A stretch of DNA of 64,000 nucleotides from positions 70,087-134,086 of the forward strand of contig CAJNDS010002057.1 in the NCBI GenBank assembly GCA_905221605.1, read 5' to 3'. The stretch comes from Symbiodinium natans. Its lineage: Eukaryota; Sar; Dinophyceae; Suessiales; Symbiodiniaceae. Shown piece by piece: positions 21,533 through 33,346 of the stretch. The translations under genes were made by a program, and so were the position numbers. Numbering within the stretch: position 1 is the stretch's first letter; each line of letters begins with the position of its first letter. The notes below the pieces were generated by a model. It was given only the letters and a program-made list of their open reading frames with translations, was not told where the DNA came from and did no database searches.

Positions 21533-21924
21533 CTGCAAAAAATCTCATACACTGCATGCACGCGTCACGCAACGTCACACGTACCCCGTCACGCACACGG
21601 TTTTTGCACTCCATCACGTGCAGCTACAAAAAGCCCCCTGCATGCCGGCCGCCTCCGATCTCGTGCCCTCGCTCTTGGCTTGGCCTTTACACTCCATCAC
21701 GCACCGGCCACGCCGCACGAACGTCACTGCGCTGTCACGTCCCATCACGCAACCGTCAGGCCCCCCGATCTTGCACCCCCTAATTAGTCCGTCGCGCAGC
21801 ATCGCAACACGCGCAATTTCACGCCCCCGTCCGGTCCGCGCATTGCCCGCGCGTTGCCACCTTCTTAAACAGGACATTTGTGGCGTCATACATTTAGAAC
21901 AGCCCCATTTGCATTATCGAGTCC

Positions 21925-21928
<4 letters not shown>

Positions 21929-21972
<44 letters not shown>
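21929..21972. repeat. (AG)n microsatellite
   Basis: Uninterrupted AG repeat, followed within 20 bases by ACCCTAAACCCTAAAT (21,990-22,006). Confidence 0.97.
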
Positions 21973-21973
<1 letters not shown>

Positions 21974-22996
21974 AGGCCCAACACCTCACACCCTAAACCC
22001 TAAATCCCAGCCAAGACTCTGGTCGTTCCACTGCTTCGGCCATACCCGGTCCGGGTGCCAGCGTCTTCCAGTGCCACCTTGCATGCAATCACGCGTGTTC
22101 TCACATTGGACAATAATACAAAAACGGCATGGTTAGTATTAAATACTGTCACCATCGGCACACAAGGGCAACAAGCAACATCCTGGGACTTTCCAAAGCA
22201 TCCCATGCAACGAAAGGCCATCGCACAATTCAGAGCTGCTCCAACACAGTAGAACCGGCCTGTGATATGCAATAAAAGTTGCAGTAAACGGAATCATGGG
22301 ATACAGTAATGTTCTGTAGCAATTGAACCACAACGGGCGAATGTCGACCAGACTGGGCTACATCCTCTTGTTTGTTGTTTTAACTTTGTACACCTATGGT
22401 ATCTTCTTGCCAAAGTGGCAGTCGAGAGCACCAACGCTCTGCGCGCTCATGGCGGAAACTTGTTCTGTATTTAGTTGTTGGTCTTTTAGGGCATTCATTC
22501 ATTCGGTTGATCACTCATGCATGTTTTGTTGTTCATCTTGGCTATTCCTAGCATCGAGCCCTTCATGATTATATCCTAGATCCAGAAGTGAAAGAAATCG
22601 TACCATCATGAGTCTTCAGGATCAAGTGAAGAAGCCTTCTTGCAGCCTTTGGTTGCTGGTTCCATGCTTGTGCCTTGCTCTTTGGCTTCCAATTCATGTG
22701 TGTTGAGGGTAAGTTCGATACATGCCTCGTAACAAGTAGTACCTGAGATAGCAGCGGCAGTCATGGTAGAACTTGAAGAAGAAGCAAGACATTGCGGTGC
22801 CGGTGAATGGGCAGGGATGTTTGCAAAGAGGTTATCGTTTGCTGTAGATAGTATACGATGGTGACTGGTGAGGATTTACTATACAAACATACGTTCGAAG
22901 CCTAAACAACTGCCGAGCACTCCTTGTACCTGCAATCCTGCATGTTTACTTCCTGTGATATAGCCCTTCTATGAAATCAGCTACCGAGGTCTCAGA

Positions 22997-23827
22997 TTAG
23001 AAAAACACACGGAAGCTTGCATGAGTAGATACTACGTGCATGGCAACAAGACACGCCGAGGTGCGCAGATGTTCTCGTGCCTCCCGACCAGTGTAAAACG
23101 ACTTCGAACTCCCTTGAACATGCAGCAATGCAGTATCTAAATGAACATTTTGCTGTTCAAGGTACCCTGAACGGAGGGATGCTCTGCGAACCAGTTTCAA
23201 AGCGCGCTTCTCTTTGTCGCGCATTTGACTCGGCGAAACCCACTCACTTCAGCATTGCCAAATGAGCTCCGCCAGTTTCGGCTCCAAATCAGAGCTCACG
23301 GTCTTGTAGAATATCCGGAGCTGCCGCTCTTCTTCGGCGAAGGTTCGGCTGGGATCATCATCAGTTCGCCAAAGGATCTGCAGGTCCTCAACTAGTTTCT
23401 GTTGGAGCTGCTTGGGCCGAAGGTGTAGAGTTCTGACCAACAGGGACGCCCACTGTTGCCGCTGAAGTTTGGAAAGTGAACGCAGAACAGTTCTGAAATG
23501 GCTCGCGCAGTTCAGCACCTGCGTTAAGGTCAGGTCGCAGATGTCGGTGGGGTCCGAAAGAAATTCTTCCATCAAGCCCAGCATGCCTTCTGCGATCAGC
23601 TGCCGTGCAAACGGGAAGCACCCTTTAAACATGGCGTTCTCAAGAGTTATGTGGGCAGCTTTGCATAAGGACGCATCCGCGTGGCGGCAGTGCTGAAGTA
23701 AGTCCCGAATGTTCTTCCCAACGATCCGATGGACGTCAGCTGCAGCAAAATGAGTTTTTTTGACCAGCACCTCCATGCACCACCGACAGCCTGAGATGAA
23801 AGACATTCGCATTTGGCAGGTCTGCAA
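22997..23827 (-). CDS. Probable exon(s) of unrecognised helical protein, interrupted by one in-frame TGA
   Basis: The minus-strand frame 23,827-23,249 gives about 192 residues with protein-like composition: regular leucine spacing and alternating acidic and basic positions, for example QLIAEGMLGLMEEFLSDP and QQKLVEDLQILWR. It reads as a bundle of amphipathic helices; I do not recognise the family. The frame ends at a TGA (23,251-23,249), but the same frame continues for about 83 further codons (to 22,997) with similar composition (DKEKRALKLVRRASLRSG). The spacing leaves no room for a normal intron between them. The extension may be a separate exon in phase by chance, or the TGA may be a nonsense change. 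A CCCTAAA tract lies just upstream at 23,930-23,950. The true start and splice sites are unknown. Confidence 0.5.
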
Positions 23828-23929
23828 ACTATGTTATATATTCGCCTCGGCTTCGGCCCGTGAGCCGTCAGAGATTCCCTCAGGGACACCCCTGACTCCC
23901 AGATGCCAGCAACTGACACGAAACCGAAA

Positions 23930-23950
23930 TCCCTAAACCCTAAACCCTAG
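23930..23950 (+). repeat. CCCTAAA tract
   Basis: ATCCCTAAACCCTAAACCCTA, three units. Confidence 0.9.
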
Positions 23951-24300
23951 TGAGCAGCTAATGATCAGCTGGTGGCTGGGGCCCCCACGAGTCGCGAGTT
24001 AGGGATTTCGGTGACTCCCCTCTCATCAATTCAATCTCTTTTTCCGGTTTGGGGCTGGGGATTGTCTTCCTCGGTTCCTGCCCTCACCCCGCTTGACCAC
24101 CCCCCGCCCATGCCATTCTCACCTCACCACCAGTCAGCATTGGAGTCCAGTGAATTGGAGTAGACTGCTATGCCAGAGCCCTGAGCATCGGACTGAGTGA
24201 CTTGTTGAGCATCGGACATGCACACGTTAGTGACTGGACTGCCAGGCCATGTGCACGCAGGCAAGGGGGAGGGGACAGGGCCTTTGAGGAGGCTAATATC

Positions 24301-24384
24301 TACATACGCATGTGTGTATATATATAAACATATAAACATATATATATATATATGTATACTGTCACAATACACACATATACATTT

Positions 24385-24420
<36 letters not shown>

Positions 24421-24450
24421 GTATATGTCTATATATATATATATATCTTG
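24301..24450. repeat. Compound (TA)n / (CA)n microsatellite
   Basis: Alternating TATATA blocks around a CACACA core (24,384-24,404). Open frames through it are compositional artefacts. Confidence 0.95.
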
Positions 24451-24459
24451 TTTGTCAGG

Positions 24460-26033
24460 CCAAGGAGGCAATCGAAGTGCTTCCTTCGCTCGGCATCCGC
24501 TCCGAAGGCAGAGAAGCGGTACCGGACGAACAGCTTGCAGGAGTCCCAATAAGTCAGGACTGCCTCAGACCTCCGCACTAGAATCAAAAAGCACCTTCTT
24601 ACAGACTCACGACAAACTGCACCACTGTGTGAGGTGGAAACACTACCAAGTGAAGTGGCTGAAAACATACTTCTCTCAGGCCTCGCCATGCTGCCTATCT
24701 CGGCCACGTGCTCTAGCAGGACCTAGCATCCACGCTCACATCAACGAGCCGGGCTCTCCAGGCGGCGCGCTGACGATCCAGTCCAGCTACGCAGCTATGC
24801 TTTGGTGCAGCGACAACTAAATCTTTCAGTATAAAAGGTCAATGGTAAGATCCACGCCTTCGGGCTCCTGGTGTGCTGGGAGGCCTGGCGCCAGTTCTTC
24901 AAATCATCCACCTGAGAAGTACACAGGCATTGATCAAACCGTATCCCGCAGCTTGCCTCTGAAGCGAGGCGCATCAAGGTACGGCAGCAAGCCAGGCCTC
25001 AGGCGTGTCCGTCAAAGAACTTCTATAGTTTGCAAATTCAGAATCTGCGAGAATGCCGCTCACACCAGCAGTCCGAGGTGCAAGAGGAGCTTATACGGAT
25101 CCCATTCCCCAGGGCCAGCCTCGGAACGAACCCGAAAACAAGAATGGCTGCCGGTTTCTACAGTCGCATGGACGCTTATTATGACTTGCGATTTTCAGCA
25201 GGCCTCCCCAGGCAGCTCATAGCTATATGTTGCTGTGCATGTTACGATTTGGTCCCAGCGGCAAGTGGGCATTCGGCACATGCCGTCGCGCAGGTCTCCT
25301 GCAAAGATGAGCGAAACCGTCATCACCACACCATGCAAGGAGTCTGCTTTACACGCGCATGCCCAAGCTACGGCCTGACCTCCGCACTGAAACTCCGTGG
25401 CAAGGATTGCGAAGAGATTGCGTCCTCAATCCCAGAAAGGCTTGCGCGCCCGAAGCCCTGACACCTAAACATCCCTAAGCCATAAACTCCCAAAGAGCCT
25501 CCAAACCACCGTCACCAAGCGAACTCTGCCTTAGCTGCTGGCAAGAATACCCAACTTGAAAAAGAGCTTTGGTCAGGACTGAGTTTATGGCACGTCTTGC
25601 TGGGCCTTGTTGGCTGTGGCGCTGGAATCACTGGAATTGCAAGGGTCAGAGAGCACGTGTACCTCAGCTTTGCGCCAGGGATGCCGACAGGCACAACCTT
25701 CTGGACGGTCCGCACTTGGGCGCTATGTTGGGAGATATCTGGGAATGAAGTTTCCTTTCCAAAGATATTGAGACCCTGAAGCCCAGGCCATGAAGAAATA
25801 CTAAGGTGAACTGAACGCGAGGCGAAATCTCTCGAAAGTGTCCAAAGAAGGACCACACAACTACGATGACTACGATTTTTGTCAGCAGCAAGGCGCCGGT
25901 TCAAAGGCGCCCCAGTCAAGGCCCCAAACATCTTGGTGGTCCTTCTGGTGGTCCTTCTCTCGTGGGTAGACGAGAAAAAGTGCTAAAAGTGATCTCTCGT
26001 CACAAGAGAGCGCTGCGCTCCTAAGAACGCTGG
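24460..26033 (+). other. Region with possible plus-strand exons, unresolved
   Basis: Several plus-strand frames look more protein-like than their alternatives. At about 25,030-25,240 the frame includes RMAAGFYSRMDAYYDLRF. At about 25,590-25,740 it includes LLGLVGCGAGITGIARVREH. They lie upstream of the better supported exon at 26,301 and may belong to the same gene, but I cannot connect them with confidence. Confidence 0.3.
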
Positions 26034-26300
26034 ATGTCCTCCCTCCCCCCCACCCCTCCTCCACCCCTCCCAAGAACAAACAAGCGCCCTATAGCTCTCC
26101 TGCTGGTCATCCACGGCCTCCTCATCGCCCACATGAAAGAACTCGCAGTCGAGATTCCGGCGCACATGCTCATCTTCAATGCACCTCGTTACACGACCGC
26201 CTTCCAGCAGCTATCGTGGGCCGGACTTTGGAGGTAGCTAATTTTCAGCTCATAGCATGCGGCCTTCATGTGCATGTGCGTTGTCCGTCAATAAGCTGAG

Positions 26301-26530
26301 CAACGGGCCTTGGAGACAACATCTCCTGGACCTTCTGCTTCTTCCAGGCAGTCTTTGGACTTGTGGAACAAGATGTGAGAAAGCGCTTTCTCTTTACCTT
26401 GCTCTGTTTCTTCGCACTTGTCGCAGGTGCGACAAAATACCTAGGTCTTCCGGAACACGAAAGGCCAATGATTCTGCTCAATGTTCTGAGGCATCCTCCC
26501 TTCTCCGATGAGCGGAGACCAAGGAAGTGA
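26301..26530 (+). CDS. 3'-terminal exon of an unrecognised, probably membrane-anchored protein
   Basis: A plus-strand frame of 76 codons starts right after a CTGAG acceptor-like signal (AG at 26,299-26,300) and ends at TGA 26,528-26,530. It encodes an aromatic-rich segment (ISWTFCFFQAVFGLVEQ), a hydrophobic stretch likely to cross the membrane (FLFTLLCFFALVAGATKYLG), and a charged tail (LPEHERPMILLNVLRHPPFS). The composition, the acceptor placed exactly where an in-frame TGA would otherwise interrupt, and the polar C-terminus make a real last exon likely. I do not recognise the family. Upstream exons may be at about 25.0-26.2 kb. Confidence 0.5.
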
Positions 26531-26753
26531 CACAACTGCAGATTTCACGAGGGGGCGGGGAGGCGGTGGCTCCACAATTCCACAATCTCTGAGTTGATCT
26601 TAAAAAACAAACTCCCAAGACCCCTGTGCAGAAGAAGCCTTCCTGCAAATAGACCTACTATGGTTCTGGATATGCCCAACATTGCCAATAAGCAGGCATA
26701 GCAATCAGTGGTTTCTCCCAATGGCTGTTACACAAGCCTTGCGAAGAAGATAG

Positions 26754-26799
26754 GCTAAACCCTAAACCCTAAACCCTGCACCCTAAACCCTAAACCACC
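26754..26799 (+). repeat. CCCTAAA tract
   Basis: About six units with one CCCTGCA variant. Confidence 0.92.
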
Positions 26800-29700
26800 G
26801 GCGTTCTTCTACTGTTAGCCCACGCGCTGGGTCTCGGAGGCTCGGAAGCCCTGGCAGCAATCGCAAGGTGACGCTGTGTTTTGCGACTCCGGCTTGTTTT
26901 TTCCCCCCTTGATATCAAACATCAGAAAAATTTGCTTTGACTTCGGGCTTTGACTGTCTGTAGTGCTGGCAAGGATCTGACCTAGGAGCTTGCATATCTT
27001 TTGCTCCAGGCTTGCGACCTTCTGGAACAAAGTGTCCAGCCTGGGCCAATCACAGAAGTTCCGGCTGCCACAACCACTATATAGTCACTGTAGATAACAC
27101 AACAGCATTGTCTAAGCTCCAGGCGTGGCAGCCGGCATCACGTCATGGGACACCTCAGGTGCGTATGTTGTCAGTCGAATAAGGGAAAACCCGAAAACCC
27201 TCACTTGGCTACCCGTGGCTACCCAGCCTTCGGGAGGATTTGCAGAGACCCGCTTCTTGGGTTTGATGGTGGGCTTTGGGAGAACATGGAAGAACCATGC
27301 GCAGATTCTGGGCTCTGGGCTTCTCATGCCAGTCACTCGATATTGGATTGGGCTTTGGGATGTTGGGATAAGGCCTTGGGTTCTGGAAGTGTGCATGGAG
27401 TCTACGCCCACCGGCCATATCCCAATATCTCCAAAAGCCTAAACCCAAGCATCCTCTTGAATCCTGCAAACCAAGATCCGACAGCTCTGACGTAGGCTTC
27501 TAGAGTTTGCGTTATGTTTGCAGAACTTAGACTGAGGGCTCTTCCGGCTTACGCCTTGGAAGCCGTCTCTGATCATAGGGCTCCAGTTGAGAAAGTGTGG
27601 AAGGTACACGCAGCAGTCGCTTGCGCATCCCTGCCTCTTTCGATGGCTCCCCTGGTGGCGGGTTTTCCTGGCCACTCGGCTTCCGACCCGAGAGAACATA
27701 GACACTCCAGTAGTCAAAATGCAGCACAAATTTTGCCGATAATTACACCCCGCCCTGTAACGGCCAAACCTTAACCCGGAATTTTTGAGCCCCCAACCCT
27801 AAACCAAAAAAACCCTAAACCCTAAACGACCCATCTGTTTATTCGCTCAGAGCGCTTTTGCGGGCATTTGGGCTCAGGGTCTGGGCTTCGAGTGACAGGA
27901 ATGCGGGTGGATTTCTGTTTCACTGTGCTAAAATTCCTTTTAGCAGCTAAAAGGTTCTCTTATAAAGGGTGTTTAGGGTTTAGGGTTTACGGCTTAGGGT
28001 ACTGCGAAGGAATTCCCAGCAGCTCCTCTGGTGGCTTCACCGCGTCTGTCAAGGCGACCTTCACTTGCACACGGGGCTTTAGGCCTCGGAACCCTCAGAT
28101 GTCGACTTAGGCCTTAGGCCTCTCTCCCGTCTCTCCTTTTTGATTTCAGCGCTTCCTATCGCTTCCTTTCGACCCGTTTCAAGGGCCATTGACAATCAGG
28201 GACCGCCTCTTCGCAGGACAAAGGCGCGCGGGAAGTGCCAGAGGCCTGGGTGAGGGCAACGGGTCGCTGGCTCCTTGACCTTAGAGTCCTGAACTTTAAG
28301 CCCCGAAACCCATATGAGCTCGAAGCTTTGTTGGGGCCTCGCAGCTTTCGTGCGTTCTTGTCGCACGATTTTTTCGGGGGGCATACCGACAAGCATCCGG
28401 TTGTGGAGCTTTTGGCGTTGAGAAACGTTAGGGTTGAGGGCTTGGAACGGGAAGTCTCCAGGTTTAGGGTCCCATCAGTTCCAAAAAATTCGGTCCGTTC
28501 TTGGGAACCCCTGAACATAGGAATAGGGGCCTAAACCTTAAACCTTAACTTAAACCCCAAACCTTATACACCAAACACCAAACTCTAAACCCTATACACA
28601 ACTGATTTAGCGAAACACAGCAAAGGAGGATCCAACCAGGCCTCGTTGGGCTCCGCATGTAAAAGCTGCTGCAGAAGTCGCTGAGCTGTGGCATCGATTG
28701 CCAGCCCCATAGCGACGAAGAGGATGACGTAGCGCAGTATGCGGGCGACAGAATTTAGTGCTTCTCATACATTTGGTTCATGGTCAGAGTTGCTGGCGCA
28801 GCCCAAAGCGTGCACACCGAATTCAAAGGATTCGAACCGTTTAAGACCCATCAAGGGAGGGGTACTTAGACCACGGACCAGTTGGGGTGTACTAACTCGT
28901 TGGACCTGGAAGCTGCTGCCACGTGTAAGATTTCTTCACATGAACGATCCGCTCAAGACTTCTTGACCTGCTATGCTAGACATCGTGGTGCCGGCCGGGC
29001 TGCAGTCTTCTGCTACGCCGAACATCTGGCATTGAGCAGCAAACATGGCCAACCGAGGTGAGAGAACTGGCAGCTGAACAAAATTTTGGCGCTTGCCGCT
29101 TGCTAGAGAAGCCATTAAAGTTTTGCAGTTCCGAAAATACCTGGGAACACTTTGTCCCAACCCGCCAGATGAGGCTTCTAGGAAAACTTGTCAAGAGTTG
29201 CTACCAAGAAGTTGTCGAGTAACCTAAACACTAAACCCTAAACCCTAAATCGCACACTCTGGTTTGCTGCGAGATCTTTGTGCTTTGTGGCGTGTTCGCC
29301 TCCTCCAGGGAGGACCTGGAGGACCTGTCAGGAAGGATCGATCAAAGCAAAGCCGTCACAGGACACGAAAGACCAACCCTAATCCTACGTAGTTGCCACA
29401 AGAATTGCCGCAAGCTGCAAACCGACGGGTGCCCTCTAGTATAATTAGAGCCCATAAAACCCTAAAAACAAGCTATCGAATAATCTTTACAAGGCAACCC
29501 TCGCAAAATATCGGCACCCCAGTCGAATTGCAAAAGGTTGATAAAGATAATGAACTATTGGAATCATTGTTCAAGATATAAAAACCAGTGCCACACCCAA
29601 GTCCCTGTCCTACCATAACCGCATATACCCGCCCCGAACTAACCACACTTAACCTACGAAAAACAAAATAACGCTACAAATGAACAGAGTTATTCTATTT

Positions 29701-31237
29701 AACACCCTGCAGGTTGCGAGTTTGTCGAACAAAGTCCCCTCCTTTAGCGGGGTGATTTTCAACGAAACTGCCGCACACAGAGTTGCGATACACGGGCATT
29801 GTCGGGTTTGTGTGGGTTGGCTTGTCGTGGTTCTGTGGGGTTGGTATGTCGTGGCTCCTCATTCCTGAGCTTCCGTCATGGTTGCCCTTTGCTTTCCGTA
29901 TCTTGGCTACACCCCTGGCTCTGGGGTTGTGACAACCCACAACTGAATCCAAAACCCTTCGTACAAGGCATGAACGCCGGGAACTTGCACACAGCAGAGT
30001 GTTTGTGCAATCTGTTGATGCATGTCATCCTGTGCATTCAGAACAGCGCTCCATCTCTGTGTGCTTCATGAGGGTTTCGGGGGGCTGGGACAGTGGCGAT
30101 GAAACAGGTGGCCAAGAACTTGCATGGCCTTTTTCATCTTTTTCTGGTCTCAGAGAACCTTCCTGCCCAAGGCTCAGCACATGTTCGGACCAGAGTCACT
30201 ATATCTTCCTGTGCCGATGGACACCCTTTTCTTCCATGAAATCACGTCGGTGCCAGCAACTCCAGCAGCCCAGTCTTTGGATTGTCGCCTTGATGAGCCA
30301 AGCTCAGGTCTAGCAGCGATATCAAGGATCTACGAGTACGGCTGATACTGCGACGAGCTTGTGAACAGACTTCTTTAAAGGTGATGCCGTTTTTGGATGC
30401 ACTGACTGATGCTGAGCAATACACTGTCCATGGCAATGCTCAGCAGCTTGAAGTCTGCACCTGAAGTTCCATTTCATGCCGAGTGCCCTTGACGAAGCCT
30501 GTGTCTATTTCGGACAGTAACTCACCAAATCTCAAACCGTTGCCTCTCTGCGCCCTTTCCCACGTCCCAGATGGCAGAGACAACCACCAAGACATGCATG
30601 CGGCTGGTCATAGCGGAATCTCCTCTCTTTGCAGGATCGTGCCGAGGCCGGGGCCACTTGATCTCGCACGCTTATACAACCTTTGCCCCACGAAGCTACG
30701 GATTGACAGATTTTGTCTCCAAGTTCTTCCAAGCAGCTCAATGAGGGACAGCTGTTGTAGCTCTTGCCGGCCTGCGTGGGGAGATGGATGCCGCTTCGCT
30801 GCCAGAGAGAAGGGCTCGAGATCCCGACTTGGCAAGGGCTGGCCAGGTGGCTTCTCTGTCAGCCTAAGAAAGCAGAATCGATTCTTGGTCCGTAGCCCAG
30901 GGCCCAGGACTCGTGAGACATTGGCTGCTTTGGTTGATGTGCTGGGTTGGCTTCTTGTGCATGTCGTCCTTTACCTGAAAAGACAATTTCCAAGGCGGGG
31001 CAAGAAATCCACTGTCTGGTTTCCTCTCTCAGAACTGGTCAAAGGGCCTTTGCCATCTCGCTTTGAGGTGCCGACGCCTCCAGGACATGGACGAAAAGAT
31101 GCCAAAAAGGCAAGCCAGCACTCTGCAACTGCGCCGCTGCGCCACTGGGGCAATCCCTGGCCTGCATCCTTTGCAGCCCTTGCTCGCCGGAGGTGGTCAT
31201 CCACCCTTTACAGGACTCGACAAGACAGAGCGTCGCT
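26800..31237. other. Gene-poor nuclear-type region with scattered telomere-like tracts
   Basis: CCCTAAA-type tracts occur at about 27,767-27,827, 28,531-28,603 and 29,221-29,250, and TTTAGGG at 27,969-27,997. Weak coding candidates are the plus frame near 27,514-27,700 and the minus frame near 29,160-28,936 (KTLMASLASGKRQNFVQL). The long plus frame 30,483-31,376 is rich in Arg, Ser and Pro and looks like a chance frame. Nothing here can be named. Confidence 0.35.
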
Positions 31238-31330
31238 GAGATTGAGAAGAATCTTGAGGCTGCGGCCAATCCCGCCAACCTGGATGTGGCTTCCGATATC
31301 TTACATCTCTTTTCTTATCTTTCGTTGTAG
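31238..31330 (+). CDS. Short exon-like open frame
   Basis: Thirty codons reading EIEKNLEAAANPANLDVASD followed by ILHLFSYLSL and a stop. The helical pattern resembles one repeat of an alpha-solenoid protein, but a single unit cannot identify a family. The limits are guesses; the frame is open further upstream only in other phases. Confidence 0.3.
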   Translation, partial: EIEKNLEAAANPANLDVASDILHLFSYLSL

Positions 31331-31740
31331 TCACTGCAAGACCTCACCAGGACATACACTAGGACCTTGGGAGTAGCAAGGCCCTTGCAGGAACGACAGA
31401 ACCACTCGAAATTCCCGTCAGCGTCGGCTCGTGCCTGGCACAGACGGAAGAAATGCATGCAGAGTGCGTACCTAGACTAGATTGACTAGATCTGAACGAA
31501 GCTGGGCTCAGAACACCCTCGGATGGATCTTCGAAGAGCACGCCGCACTCACCACATCGCCAGTACCCTTCTGGCACACCTTGCTTTTTGTTATTTTCTG
31601 GCAAGTTGTCCACCCTGACTTGCATTCATAGTGATGTTTAGACAATCCGCCGAGGCCTCGGGCCGGAGGTGTATAGGTTGTGAGAACAGGCACCCCGCTC
31701 CAAATCCTCCCCCCACACCCAAAACCATTTTTCGGACCCC

Positions 31741-31757
31741 CTCCCCCCCCCCCCCCG
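31741..31757. repeat. C-rich homopolymer tract
   Basis: Seventeen bases, nearly all C. Confidence 0.85.
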
Positions 31758-31892
31758 CCTCTGCCGCCGTGCCCCTCCCCTTTTCCCCGCAACATTGGTG
31801 AGCGGGTTTTCGAGGCTCAACTTGGTGTGAACGTCCGGGATGCATTACACGAGCCGAAGAGTCTCAACCCTACGATCAATCCAAGCCGAACC

Positions 31893-32058
31893 ATCTCTTG
31901 AACCCTAAACTTCAAGAAACCCTAAACCCCAAAGCGTGAACCTTGAGCCCTAAGCCCTCAATCCTAAACTAACCCTCAACCCTAAACCCCAAACCATAAA
32001 CCATAAACCCGGAACCCTAAACCCTAAACCCTAAACCCTAAACCCTAAACCCAACCCT
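31893..32058 (+). repeat. CCCTAAA array
   Basis: The longest telomere-like array in the window, ending in five consecutive perfect CCCTAAA units at about 32,017-32,053 before the duplicated segment. Confidence 0.93.
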
Positions 32059-32155
32059 TATTGCTTGGGGTCCAGCGACTTGGGCGCTGCGGAATCACCA
32101 TGCTCACGCGGATGCGCTGGGCCGGGCCGAGGCGGGTCGCGTAGCGTTAAAATTA
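31932..32155 (+). repeat. Duplicated segment D, copy 2
   Basis: Matches 18,117-18,283, with heptamers expanded in the telomere-like part and perfect identity from AACCCTTATTGCTTGGGGTC to GTAGCGTTAAAATTA. The identity ends at 32,155. Confidence 0.92.
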
Positions 32156-32352
32156 TGGCGGATTCTTTGTACTGCTCACAGCTTACTGCTCTGCATCCCA
32201 GCACTGTGGCAAAAGAAGGATATCTCTCTGAACTTTCCCTTTCAGTGCCAGGGAGTTTCTGCGCTCAACTGGGAATTAACAAGCTGTGTTTGCAGAAGTC
32301 TCTTCCGCACCTCCTGAAGGTGCAGGTCGCAAGATCGCGTCACTCCAGTTGA
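32155..32352 (+). CDS. Possible first exon directly after duplicated segment D
   Basis: ATG at 32,155 lies on the last base of the duplicated block and opens a 65-codon frame (MADSLYCSQLTALHPSTVAK, then EGYLSELSLS). The composition is protein-like and the stop is at 32,350-32,352. The opposite strand also has an open frame, so confidence is low. No family recognised. Confidence 0.25.
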   Translation: MADSLYCSQLTALHPSTVAKEGYLSELSLSVPGSFCAQLGINKLCLQKSLPHLLKVQVARSRHSS

Positions 32353-33086
32353 AGTTTGCCACTTTCTCGCTTTCTTTGGCCTGGCAGCGGAGCCAAGTTT
32401 GGAAAGGCGCACTAGTGCCACTCTGAAAGGCCTCGGGTACGGGGGGCTCTGGCGGCTTGGAGTCAGCGGGTGCCTGCTCATGAACTTCACTGTACTTCCC
32501 TCACTGAAAGGCATGTGGGCTGCAGTTCTTCAAAGTTCTTCGCGCACCTGTGGCTGCTGACTGGTAATCCAAGGAAATGGCCTGCAGCTCGTGGCCAGAC
32601 GCAGCCAGACTTGCACCAAGCATATGTGTGCTACACTCTGTGAACATGTCATCTAGAGGCGCAGACTTTCTTTGGAACGGCAACTTGGCACCTCAACAAT
32701 CTGCAGGGATTCTGACGGTGCAATGGCTACTCGATCCCTAGGCATATCGGACTATGTTGAACTGTCGAGTCTCCTGCCGAAGCGGCGGTCTCGCATCGCT
32801 TGCTCCCGTTCCTACACCCGTCACAGTGTCACACAGCATCCCCAAGATATCAAGAGAACTCACCACGCGTCGCTGGAACTTGCCTCCTGGGCGTTGCTGG
32901 AATTATCGGGCCTTCGGTGGTGCTACTGCGCGGCAAAAAACGTATGCAATCTATGCCGGCCCAGGCGGTATCTCGCACGGGAGGCGTGGTCGAGAAACTG
33001 GAGCTCAGTGTGCCATTTTTGCAGAGAGCGCCGGCATACTCCGGGCGTTGACACCTGTGCCGTCGCTAAGTCTGGGGCATCGGAGA

Positions 33087-33346
33087 TGTCCATCGATATA
33101 AGCGCACTTCTTCGCCTGGAAAGCGCTGTGCAAATCGGGCAATACCACGGTCAAACCTATGAGTATAGGGACATGCATGGGGTACCTGAGCAGATTGGGT
33201 TGTCGCGTGCCTCCAATGCCGCTGGCGATTTTGGCAGTAAGCCCCTTTCCAGAAGGTGCCTTGGACGCACTGCACAATTTGCATGGGATTGTGCTGCTAG
33301 ATCCTGTTGCTCTCAGGCATGGGCCCAGAGGCCGCTTCTGAACTGA
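33087..33346 (+). CDS. Possible exons of an unrecognised protein
   Basis: Two overlapping plus-strand frames look coding in succession. The first (33,087-33,230) contains MSIDISALLRLESAVQIGQY. The second (about 33,195-33,341) contains PLAILAVSPFPEGALDALHN and HGIVLLDPVALRHGPRGRF before a TGA. A frame change between them would need an intron or a sequence error. I do not recognise the product. Confidence 0.3.

Noticed and set aside
30483-31376. 297-codon plus-strand frame
   Set aside because: Low-information composition and better short blocks in other frames of the same region; probably a chance frame.
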